39,879 nucleotides of DNA from Saprospiraceae bacterium. GTDB taxonomy: Bacteria > Bacteroidota > Bacteroidia > Chitinophagales > Saprospiraceae. How positions within the stretch are numbered: position 1 is the first letter of the stretch; every line of letters starts with the position of its first letter. The stretch spans positions 1 through 39,879 of the forward strand of contig JAHDEC010000030.1 in NCBI GenBank assembly GCA_020629035.1, written 5' to 3'. The notes under the pieces were generated by a model, which was given only the letters and a program-made list of their open reading frames with translations, was not told the origin of the DNA and did no database searches. This document shows, one piece after another, positions 1-7,762 of the stretch. Made by a program: the position numbers and the translations under genes.

Positions 1-36
1 GTCAATGATCTTTTTCCCTCATTTTCTAAGGGATTG

Positions 37-44
37 CAAATATA
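37..44 (-). promoter_or_regulatory. Bacteroidota -7 box reading out of the left edge
   Basis: The minus strand reads TATATTTG, an exact match to the TAnnTTTG -7 consensus of Bacteroidota housekeeping promoters. It lies just past the end of crtB and points out of the window, so it probably drives a minus-strand gene starting left of position 1. No convincing -33 element is visible. Confidence 0.5.
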
Positions 45-69
45 GACACATTTATCTAAATAAAAAATA

Positions 70-906
70 CTAAATCAAATTTAATTTCATTTTTACCGCC
101 GATTTGGCCAATAAAACCAATTTTCTTCGGTTTCGAACCCGAATTCTTTCCTGTTTTACCTGAAAAACGGTAGCATTTTTGATTTTCTTATAGAGATTAA
201 TGTAGTACACATATGCTAAATACACCCCAAATTTTGATCCAGGAGGTAATTTTTTAATTCCATCCAGTCCTTTTTCAAAATCTTGGTAGATATCTTCTAG
301 TATTTGTTGCTTTTCTTTTTCTGAAAATTGATCAAATGTGACATGCGGAAAATATACTCTTCCTCGCTCTTGATAATCAGCTTTTATGTCTCGTAAAAAA
401 TTAATTTTCTGAAAAGCAGATCCTAATGCTTTTGCCTCACCCTTTAATGTGTCATACATTTTTTCATCTCCTTCGCAAAAGACCTTTAGGCACATTAATC
501 CGATTACTTCAGCACTACCATATATATAGGTCTCATATGTCTGGCGATCATAATCTATAGGATTAAGGTCCATTTTCATACTGGTCAGAAAAGCATGAAT
601 CAATTCTCGATCAATATTATATTCATTAACTATTAATTGAAAAGCATGTAAAACTGGATTAAGTGATAGCTTCTGCTCGATAGCCTCATAGGTCTGAGCT
701 TCAAACTGGTCTAATAAATATTCCTTATCACTATTATGGAAAGTATCCACAATTTCATCTGCATACCTTGCAAAGCTGTACACAGCGTATATAGGTGATC
801 TGAATTTTTTAGAAAACACCTTTATACCCATAGAGAAAGATGTGCTATAGCTGCAAGTTATCAGCTTAGCGCAATCTAAATTTACTCTATCATAAAGCGT
901 GTTCAT
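70..906 (-). CDS. crtB: Phytoene/squalene synthase family protein (CrtB-like)
   Basis: A 278-residue trans-isoprenyl diphosphate synthase that should join two C20 (or C15) prenyl diphosphates head to head, the first committed step of carotenoid synthesis. Both Asp-rich Mg-diphosphate motifs are present: DEIVD at residues 50-54 and NFLRDIKAD at 169-177. The YFP following the second motif is also family-typical, and the length is normal. The ATG overlaps the stop of crtI in an ATGA tetranucleotide, so the two are translationally coupled and share a transcript. Partnership with a desaturase makes phytoene synthase more likely than squalene synthase; a C15-using CrtM-type activity cannot be excluded from sequence alone. 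Confidence 0.93.
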   Translation of the reverse strand: MNTLYDRVNLDCAKLITCSYSTSFSMGIKVFSKKFRSPIYAVYSFARYADEIVDTFHNSDKEYLLDQFEAQTYEAIEQKLSLNPVLHAFQLIVNEYNIDRELIHAFLTSMKMDLNPIDYDRQTYETYIYGSAEVIGLMCLKVFCEGDEKMYDTLKGEAKALGSAFQKINFLRDIKADYQERGRVYFPHVTFDQFSEKEKQQILEDIYQDFEKGLDGIKKLPPGSKFGVYLAYVYYINLYKKIKNATVFQVKQERIRVRNRRKLVLLAKSAVKMKLNLI

Positions 907-2381
907 AGTTTTTGCTTTAATACATAATCAGCTACTAATTGTCCAGAAATGATCGACGGTGGAACTCCGGGACCAGGCACGGTCAGCTGACCTGTATAAT
1001 ATAAATTACTTACTTTTTTGTTGCTTATTCTTGGTTTTAAAAAAGCGGTTTGACTTAGTGTATTCGCTAATCCGTAGGCATTTCCCTTATATGAATGGTA
1101 TTCCTTTTTAAAGTCAGATACCGAAAAGGATTTTTTATACACTATGCTTTCCCTGATATTGTCTTCACAATATTCTTCCAACACATCCAATATTCGTTCA
1201 AAATAATAATCATGTTTTTCTTCTGAATCTTCGAGATCTGTCGCAATCGGAATCAATATAAAAATATTATCCGAATTTAACGGCGCCACTTTCTCATCAG
1301 TTTTCGACGGATTACAAACATAGAAAAGTGGATCGTCAGGCCATTGAGGATTATCATAGATCTGAACTGCATGTTGATCGAAGTCCTCAACAAAAAATAA
1401 ATTGTGATGCTTGATGTTTTTTAGCTGTTTGTTGAGTCCTACATAGAACAATAAAGAACTTGGGGCTAATTTTCTTTTATCCCAATATTGATCCGAATAA
1501 TTAGCAAATTGCTCATCTAACAAATGTTTATCAGTATGGTGATAATCTGCCGAAGAAATGATGGCATCAAAACTTAGTGATTTATTATTGACTTTTAAAG
1601 CTGTGGCTTTACCATCTACTACCTCAATTTTCGAAACTTCAGCATCTGTATGAAATATAACACCTTGCTCTTTACAAATGGCTACCATGGCTTTTACAAT
1701 CTCATACATTCCACCTTTAGGATACCAAGTTCCTAAACTCAAGTCTGCAAAATTCATTAAAGAATAGAGTGCTGGGGTGTTTTGTGGTTTTTCTCCTAGA
1801 AATAACACTGGAAATTCTAAAATTTGCTGTAGCCTAGGATCTTTGAATTTGGACCGAATTTGCTTTGAGATCGAACTCAGCATTTGCAGTTTAAAAAAGC
1901 TAGCAATGATTCTCTTATCCATAAATTCTAGAATGGACAAACTTGGTTTCCACACAAATTCATTCATCCCCACCTCATATTTATACTTTGCTTCTTCTAG
2001 AAAGGCTTTTAGTTTTTTTGCACTCCCTTTTTCAATGGATTCGAATAGTTCATAAAGCTCTTCAAGCGAAGCTGGGATTTTAATGGTTTCTAATCCTTTA
2101 AAAATAACTTGATAAGAAGGATCTAATCGAACCAGCTCATAAAAGTCCGCTGTCTTTTTACCAAAACGTTTGTAGAACTTTTCAAAAACTTCCGGCATCC
2201 AATACCAACTTGGACCCATATCAAAGGTGAAACCTTCTGCTTTAAACTGTCGAGCTCTTCCTCCTAATTGCTTGTTTTTCTCGAAAACTTCTACGTGCAA
2301 TCCAGCTTGTGCAAGACTAGCTGCGGCTGTTAGTCCAGAGAAACCTGAACCTATAATGGCTATTGATTTTTTATTTGACAC
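903..2381 (-). CDS. crtI: Phytoene desaturase family FAD-dependent oxidoreductase (CrtI-like)
   Basis: A 492-residue flavoprotein of the CrtI/CrtN family that introduces double bonds into phytoene (or a C30 analogue) to give coloured carotenoids. The N-terminal Rossmann dinucleotide-binding motif GSGFSG is at residues 11-16, followed by the acidic ribose-binding stretch and GGRA. The C-terminal block with GQLTVPGPGVPPSIISG is the family's signature. The start is GTG (2379-2381): no ATG lies upstream before in-frame non-start codons, and the Rossmann fold begins only a few residues in. It lies after the rpsA terminator, so it probably has its own promoter in the short gap, although no consensus -7 box is visible there. 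Substrate specificity is inferred from the crtB partner. Confidence 0.92.
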   Translation of the reverse strand: MSNKKSIAIIGSGFSGLTAAASLAQAGLHVEVFEKNKQLGGRARQFKAEGFTFDMGPSWYWMPEVFEKFYKRFGKKTADFYELVRLDPSYQVIFKGLETIKIPASLEELYELFESIEKGSAKKLKAFLEEAKYKYEVGMNEFVWKPSLSILEFMDKRIIASFFKLQMLSSISKQIRSKFKDPRLQQILEFPVLFLGEKPQNTPALYSLMNFADLSLGTWYPKGGMYEIVKAMVAICKEQGVIFHTDAEVSKIEVVDGKATALKVNNKSLSFDAIISSADYHHTDKHLLDEQFANYSDQYWDKRKLAPSSLLFYVGLNKQLKNIKHHNLFFVEDFDQHAVQIYDNPQWPDDPLFYVCNPSKTDEKVAPLNSDNIFILIPIATDLEDSEEKHDYYFERILDVLEEYCEDNIRESIVYKKSFSVSDFKKEYHSYKGNAYGLANTLSQTAFLKPRISNKKVSNLYYTGQLTVPGPGVPPSIISGQLVADYVLKQKL

Positions 2382-2414
2382 CTAAGAGTAACAATAATGT
2401 TTGAAAAAAGTTAA

Positions 2415-2444
2415 ATAAAAAAGCCCCGATTCTCATCGGGGCTC
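2415..2444 (-). terminator. Rho-independent terminator of rpsA
   Basis: A perfect 9-bp inverted repeat (AGCCCCGAT at 2423-2431 and ATCGGGGCT at 2436-2444, 4-nt loop). On the minus strand a run of T follows it (2415-2423). It sits 22 bases past the rpsA stop codon and separates rpsA from crtI-crtB. Confidence 0.9.
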
Positions 2445-2465
2445 TCGAAAGAATAATAAACTATT

Positions 2466-4829
2466 CTATTTTCTTCCTCCATCTAATTTATCCTGAAGCA
2501 CTTTAAGCTCATCGAACTTACCATCTGCAGCAAGTGCCGCTTGGTCAGGCCATGTACTTGGGTCGTGCATTCTGTATCTACTTCCAGCAGCTTCTAAAAT
2601 TTCTTTCAATTTATCGATCTTGGCTTCTGCCATATCTTTGAAAGTAACAATACCTGCTTCATTCATTAATCCAGCAATTTTAGGACCAATCCCTTCGATT
2701 TTCTTCAAATCATCTGACTTGTCTGCTTTTGCTTTTTTAGGAGCAGCTTTTGCTTTAGGAGCTTCTTTCTTTGGCTCTTCAGCTTTTTCTACTTTCTCTG
2801 CTTTAGGAGCTTCTTCCTTCTTAGGCTCTTCTACTTTTTCTGCCTTAGGTGCTTCTTCTACTTTTGGCTCAGCTTTTTTCAAAGGTGGCGGCTTTGGTGC
2901 AGATTCAGCTAGTTGCTCTTTTAATTGAGAGAAAACATCAAGATCTCCAATCGTTGTTTTTTCAACTTTAGATTGCTGTTTTGTAATAGCTGTACGAGTT
3001 TTGATTCTCTCTTCCTCTTTTCCTTTCTTCACTTCGTTTTCAGCCTCTCTTCTAATATCATCTAAGTATCTTAAGTGAGAAACAATAATACGCTTATCAT
3101 CTCTATTAAACTCAATCACTTTAAATGTCAGCGTTTCTTCCATTTCCGCACTGTTGCCATCTTCTTTTCGGATGTGTTTCAATGGCGCGAATGCTTCCAA
3201 ACCATATGGTAATGAAACTATCGCTCCTCGATCATCTTTCTTGATAATGGTTGCTTCATGGTATGATCCCACTGGGAACACATTTTCAAATGTATCCCAT
3301 GGATTCTCTTCTAGTTGCTTATGTCCTAATGATAGTTTTCTTCCTTCCATATCGATATCCAAAATTTGAATATCAATATCATTGCCTACTCTTGTAAACT
3401 CTGAAGGGTGAGAGAAACGCTTAGTCCAAGATAAATCTGAAATGTGTACCATTCCACCGATGCCATCTTTAAGCTCTACAAAAACACCATATGGTGTAAG
3501 ATTCTTAACCACTCCTGTGTGCTTAGAACCTACTGGGAACATATCAGCTATGCCTGTCCATGGATCATCAAACATTTGTTTGATAGACAGAGACATTTTT
3601 CTGTCTTCTCTATCTACAGTTACCACTTTTGCTTCATACTCACTTCCAAGTGTAAAGAACTCACGTGCGTTAACTGGTTGATTGCTCCAAGAAACCTCAG
3701 AAACGTGAATCAAGCCTTCAACACCTGGAGTTATTTCTAAGAATGCTCCATAATCTTCAATGTTTACAATCTTACCTTTTACTTGTGATTTCTCAACAAT
3801 TGTTTCTGGTAAAGTATCCCATGGATGCGGTTGTAATTGTTTAAGACCTAATGAAATTCTCTTTTTGTTTTCATCAAAATCTAATACAACAACATTTAAC
3901 TGCTGGTTTAATTCTAGTATTTCATTTGGATGATTAATTCTTCCCCATGAAATATCTGTGATATAAAGTAATCCATCTACACCACCTAGATCCATGAATG
4001 CACCGAAATCTGTGATGTTTTTCACAACACCTTCTAGTACTTGTCCTTTTTCTAAAGTAGCAATGATAGAATCTCTTTGCTCTGCTAAATCACTTTCAAT
4101 AAGTGCTTTATGTGATACAACGGCATTCTTAATAGCTTCATTAATCTTCACTACTTTGAATTCCATTTTCTTACCTACGTATGAATCATAATCAATAATA
4201 GGTTTAATGTCTATTTGTGAACCCGGTAAGAATGTTTCCAAACCTCCACAGTCTACAATTAAACCACCTTTTGTCTTACTGATTACAACACCGGTAATGA
4301 TCGTACCATTCTCGTAAGAATCAACAAGATCTTGCCATGCTTTAATTAACTTGGCTTTTCTTCTTGATAATATTAACTGACCACGAAAATCTTCTTTGTT
4401 TTCAATATATACATCAATAGGATCTCCAACTTTTAGATCTGGAGTATCTCTAAATTCCGATAATGATACTAAACCATCAGACTTATATTGTAAGTCTAAT
4501 AAAACATCGCCATCATTAATAGAGGTAACTATACCTGAAACAACTTCGTTTTCATTTAAGCTTCCTAACGATTGCTCATACTCATTTAAGTACTTATCAA
4601 TCTCGCTTTGGTTATAGTTTAATGTATGTCTATTACCAATAGACCAATCAAAATCATCGTGCGGTGTTTTGTCTAATAGCTCAGCAACTTGAACCACAAC
4701 TTCTTTTTCTGCTGGTTCTGCCTCAGCTACAACATCAACTTTTTCTGCTTTTGTTTCAACAGTTTGTTCTGTTGATTCTGGTGTGTTTTCTGTTTCTTGA
4801 GTTTCTTCAAGATTCGTCTCGTCAATCAT
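2466..4829 (-). CDS. rpsA: 30S ribosomal protein S1 with C-terminal helix-hairpin-helix extension
   Basis: Binds mRNA on the small ribosomal subunit and helps initiation on structured or weak-SD messages. The 787 residues comprise an acidic N-terminal stretch (about 1-85) and six S1 OB-fold repeats from about residue 93 to 615. The repeats are recognisable by motifs such as DFGAFMDLGGVDGLLYITDISW and similar GVFVEL...HISDLSW blocks. A Lys/Glu/Ala/Pro-rich linker (about 643-705) follows, then an 82-residue tail (706-787) with KKIEGIGPKIAGLMNEAGI, a helix-hairpin-helix signature. Ordinary bacterial S1 proteins stop soon after the sixth repeat, so about 145 residues are extra. The gene has its own promoter and terminator and is monocistronic. 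The S1 assignment is very sure; the role of the tail is unknown. Confidence 0.95.
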   Translation of the reverse strand: MIDETNLEETQETENTPESTEQTVETKAEKVDVVAEAEPAEKEVVVQVAELLDKTPHDDFDWSIGNRHTLNYNQSEIDKYLNEYEQSLGSLNENEVVSGIVTSINDGDVLLDLQYKSDGLVSLSEFRDTPDLKVGDPIDVYIENKEDFRGQLILSRRKAKLIKAWQDLVDSYENGTIITGVVISKTKGGLIVDCGGLETFLPGSQIDIKPIIDYDSYVGKKMEFKVVKINEAIKNAVVSHKALIESDLAEQRDSIIATLEKGQVLEGVVKNITDFGAFMDLGGVDGLLYITDISWGRINHPNEILELNQQLNVVVLDFDENKKRISLGLKQLQPHPWDTLPETIVEKSQVKGKIVNIEDYGAFLEITPGVEGLIHVSEVSWSNQPVNAREFFTLGSEYEAKVVTVDREDRKMSLSIKQMFDDPWTGIADMFPVGSKHTGVVKNLTPYGVFVELKDGIGGMVHISDLSWTKRFSHPSEFTRVGNDIDIQILDIDMEGRKLSLGHKQLEENPWDTFENVFPVGSYHEATIIKKDDRGAIVSLPYGLEAFAPLKHIRKEDGNSAEMEETLTFKVIEFNRDDKRIIVSHLRYLDDIRREAENEVKKGKEEERIKTRTAITKQQSKVEKTTIGDLDVFSQLKEQLAESAPKPPPLKKAEPKVEEAPKAEKVEEPKKEEAPKAEKVEKAEEPKKEAPKAKAAPKKAKADKSDDLKKIEGIGPKIAGLMNEAGIVTFKDMAEAKIDKLKEILEAAGSRYRMHDPSTWPDQAALAADGKFDELKVLQDKLDGGRK

Positions 4830-4846
4830 GACAAATCAGGTTTGTA

Positions 4847-4864
4847 TTTCGCTCTTTGGCGAAA
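4847..4864 (-). promoter_or_regulatory. Hairpin in the rpsA leader
   Basis: A perfect 6-bp inverted repeat (TTTCGC at 4847-4852 and GCGAAA at 4859-4864, 6-nt loop) lies 18 bases upstream of the rpsA start, inside the predicted leader. S1 represses its own translation through leader structure in Escherichia coli. Whether this short hairpin does the same is inference. Confidence 0.35.
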
Positions 4865-4896
4865 GTGATTAATTAATTTATTTTCAAAAAAGAGTG

Positions 4897-4904
4897 CAAA
4901 TGTA
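4897..4904 (-). promoter_or_regulatory. -7 box of the rpsA promoter
   Basis: The minus strand reads TACATTTG, an exact TAnnTTTG match, 68 bases upstream of the rpsA ATG. It predicts a leader of about 60 bases that includes the 4847-4864 hairpin. No clear -33 TTG occurs at normal spacing. Confidence 0.6.
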
Positions 4905-5019
4905 CAATTTTTATAAACAAAAATCCATAATTTTTCAACTTCAAAAACTCAAATCAAAGAATTAAAAAAGATTGGAGAAATGTAATATCTTAATCGCTTA
5001 ATTAAAAACTGATTAAACT

Positions 5020-6690
5020 ATGGAATCTAAGGTGTGGCTAAATAATTATCCGTCGGGAGTACCAGTAAACATTGATGTTAATAGATATGAGACCCTGCTC
5101 GAATTTAGTAAGGAAGCAATGGAAAAGTATAAAGACCTTCCTGCTTTTGAAAATTTTGGCAAGCGAATTACCTATGGAGAGGTGGATAAACAATCTGATC
5201 TATTAGGAGCATACTTGCAAAGTAGAGGTCTAGAGCCGGGCGATAAAATTGCCTTAATGATGCCTAATCTACTACAATATCCTATAGCACTATTTGCTGC
5301 TGTTAAGGCTGGACTTATCATCGTAAACACCAACCCGCTCTATACTCCAAGAGAAATGGAGCATCAGTTTACTGATAGTGATGTAAAAGCTATCATTATT
5401 GCTGAAAACTTTGCCAGCAATCTTGAAAAAGTTTTACCCAAAACAAAGATCAAAACCATTATTAAAACTACAGTTGGTGAGATGCTAGGTATGAAAGGTA
5501 AACTCATCAATTTTGTCATTAAAAATGTAAAAAAGGGAGTTCCCAAATATAACTTATCAAATACTGTAAGCTTTAAAGAGGCGCTGGCACAGGGCAAAAA
5601 ATTTAATCTTGAAGCCTTCGAAGATGGGCCAGATCGTGTGATAGTACACCAATATACAGGTGGAACAACTGGTGTAGCAAAAGGAGCTATGCTAACTAAT
5701 AGAAATCTAGTAGCCAATATGCTTCAAATGAAAGCTTGGATGGCTGATAGTTTTAAGGAAAAAGAAGAAATAGCGCTTTGTCCTCTCCCCTTGTACCACA
5801 TATTCGCATTTTCAGTTAATTGCTTAGCGATGATGAGTTTTGGTTCAATGTCGGTATTGGTCACAAACCCTAGAGACATTAAATCACTAGTTAAGGAGTT
5901 TACCAAGAATGATATCACCATGATGACTGGAGTAAATACCTTATTTAATGCTCTATTGCAGAATGAAGCATTTCAAGGTCTTGATTTCAGTAAACTTAAG
6001 GCAGCTATGGGTGGAGGAACGGCTGTACAAACACCAGTTGCCGAAGCATGGGAAAAATTGACTAATGTAAAATTAGTAGAAGGTTATGGAATGACTGAAG
6101 CTTCGCCAGTAATAACGGCTAATCCATTTGATGGCAGAGCAAGAAAAGGGTCCATCGGAATGCCTATTCCGTCTACAGATGTAAGAATAATGACCGAGGA
6201 AGGCACCATCGGAAAAGTGGGAGATATTGGTGAAATCCAATGTAAAGGACCTCAGGTAATGGCAGGTTACTATAATCGAGCAGATGCTACTGATGAGACA
6301 ATTGTTGATGGTTGGTTATGCACTGGTGACATCGGATTAATGATGGAAGATGGATACTTTAAAATAGTAGATCGTAAGAAAGATATGATCCTTGTTTCTG
6401 GTTTCAATGTATATCCAAATGAGATAGAAGATGTAATCGCAGGAATGGATCAAGTAGCTGAAGTGGCAGTGATCGGCGTACCTCACGAAAGATCAGGAGA
6501 ATGTGTGAAAGCATTTATTATAAAGAAAGATAAATCCTTAGATGAAAAGGCTGTAATTGATTTCTGTAAAGAAAATATGACTGGTTACAAAGTTCCTAAG
6601 ATGATAGAGTTTAGGACTGAGCTACCAAAATCTAATGTCGGAAAAATCTTGCGTAAAGATTTACGTGCTGAAGAGCAAACAAAGGGCTAA
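5020..6690 (+). CDS. fadD: Long-chain fatty-acid--CoA ligase (AMP-binding, FadD-like)
   Basis: An adenylate-forming enzyme that activates fatty acids with ATP and transfers them to CoA, feeding beta-oxidation or lipid synthesis. The 556 residues show the phosphate-binding loop YTGGTTGVAKG (212-222), the YGMTE motif (356-360), TGD (435-437) with the ATP-binding Asp, the hinge stretch DRKKDMILVSGFNVYP (451-466) and the C-terminal catalytic Lys in SNVGKILRK (K542). Length matches the FadD family. It is the first gene of a tight plus-strand operon with an isomerase and a TonB-dependent receptor. Divergent from rpsA; no consensus -7 box was found for it in the shared 190-bp gap. Chain-length preference cannot be read from sequence. 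Confidence 0.93.
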   Translation: MESKVWLNNYPSGVPVNIDVNRYETLLEFSKEAMEKYKDLPAFENFGKRITYGEVDKQSDLLGAYLQSRGLEPGDKIALMMPNLLQYPIALFAAVKAGLIIVNTNPLYTPREMEHQFTDSDVKAIIIAENFASNLEKVLPKTKIKTIIKTTVGEMLGMKGKLINFVIKNVKKGVPKYNLSNTVSFKEALAQGKKFNLEAFEDGPDRVIVHQYTGGTTGVAKGAMLTNRNLVANMLQMKAWMADSFKEKEEIALCPLPLYHIFAFSVNCLAMMSFGSMSVLVTNPRDIKSLVKEFTKNDITMMTGVNTLFNALLQNEAFQGLDFSKLKAAMGGGTAVQTPVAEAWEKLTNVKLVEGYGMTEASPVITANPFDGRARKGSIGMPIPSTDVRIMTEEGTIGKVGDIGEIQCKGPQVMAGYYNRADATDETIVDGWLCTGDIGLMMEDGYFKIVDRKKDMILVSGFNVYPNEIEDVIAGMDQVAEVAVIGVPHERSGECVKAFIIKKDKSLDEKAVIDFCKENMTGYKVPKMIEFRTELPKSNVGKILRKDLRAEEQTKG

Positions 6691-6696
6691 GATTCA

Positions 6697-7749
6697 ATGA
6701 AAGAAATCAAAGGACCAGGTATTTTCCTTGCTCAGTTTGTAAATGATACATCACCGTTTAACAATCTTGAAAATATCTGTAAATGGGCAGCTAATCTTGG
6801 ATACAAGGCTGTCCAAATTCCCACATGGGACAAACGCTTGTTTGATTTATCCTTAGCAGGTACCAGCAAAACTTACTGCGATGAAATCAAAGGTATTTGT
6901 GCAAAGCATAAAATATCTATATCGGAATTATCAACTCATTTGCAAGGTCAATTAGTTGCTGTAAACCCAGCTTATGACAGTATGTTTGATGCATTTGCTC
7001 CTGATGAAGTAAAAAACAAACCCAAAGCAAGAACCGAATGGGCCATCCAGCAATTAAAACTTGCCGCAAAAGCCAGTGAATATTTAGGACTCATGGCACA
7101 TGCCAGCTTTTCTGGATCATTAATGTGGCATACATTTTACCCTTGGCCACAGCGACCCAAAGGCTTAGTAGAATTAGGTTTTAAAACCCTTGCTGATCGA
7201 TGGTTACCCATCTTAAATACTTTTGATGATTGTGGGGTAGATCTTTGTTATGAAATACACCCCGGAGAAGATTTGCATGATGGCATTAGTTTCGAATTGT
7301 TCTTAGATGCTGTAGGGCATCATACGCGGGCGAATATTCTGTACGATCCTAGCCATTTTCTCTTGCAACAACTTGACTATTTAGCCTTCATTGATATCTA
7401 TCATGCGCGTATTAAAGCATTTCATGTTAAAGATGCTGAATTTAATCCTACCGGAAAGCAAGGAGTTTATGGCGGTTACCAAGATTGGGAAAAAAGAGCT
7501 GGCAGGTTCCGATCTTTAGGTGATGGACAAGTAGATTTTAAATCGATTTTCTCCAAATTAACTCAATATGGATATGATGGTTGGGCTATTATGGAGTGGG
7601 AATGTTGTATAAAATCTCCAACTCAAGGAGCGAAAGAAGGAGCGCCTTTTATAACAAAACATATCATTAGTCCCACACAAAAATCCTTCGACGATTTTGC
7701 AGGTAAAAAATCTAATGAAGAAGATTTAAGAAATATCTTAGGGCTCTAA
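6697..7749 (+). CDS. Sugar phosphate isomerase/epimerase family TIM-barrel protein
   Basis: A 350-residue member of the AP-endonuclease-2-like TIM-barrel superfamily that includes xylose isomerases, epimerases and inositol-catabolism enzymes. The expected divalent-metal ligands are visible: E186 in CYEIHPGED, D217 in YDPSH, H243 in FHVKD and E300 in IMEWE. The proton-handling His at HPG (188) is also present. No signal peptide, so it should be cytoplasmic. It starts 6 bases after the acyl-CoA ligase stop and is followed 13 bases later by a TonB-dependent receptor, implying one transcript. The true substrate is unknown; a hexose, inositol or uronate derivative is plausible for this family. Confidence 0.85.
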   Translation: MKEIKGPGIFLAQFVNDTSPFNNLENICKWAANLGYKAVQIPTWDKRLFDLSLAGTSKTYCDEIKGICAKHKISISELSTHLQGQLVAVNPAYDSMFDAFAPDEVKNKPKARTEWAIQQLKLAAKASEYLGLMAHASFSGSLMWHTFYPWPQRPKGLVELGFKTLADRWLPILNTFDDCGVDLCYEIHPGEDLHDGISFELFLDAVGHHTRANILYDPSHFLLQQLDYLAFIDIYHARIKAFHVKDAEFNPTGKQGVYGGYQDWEKRAGRFRSLGDGQVDFKSIFSKLTQYGYDGWAIMEWECCIKSPTQGAKEGAPFITKHIISPTQKSFDDFAGKKSNEEDLRNILGL

Positions 7750-7762
7750 ATAACGAGCTTTT

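Noticed and set aside
2620-2928. Plus-strand ORF opposite the S1 linker
   Set aside because: It arises from the repetitive Lys/Glu/Ala/Pro codons of rpsA read in reverse and looks like low-complexity Ser/Phe/Ala sequence.
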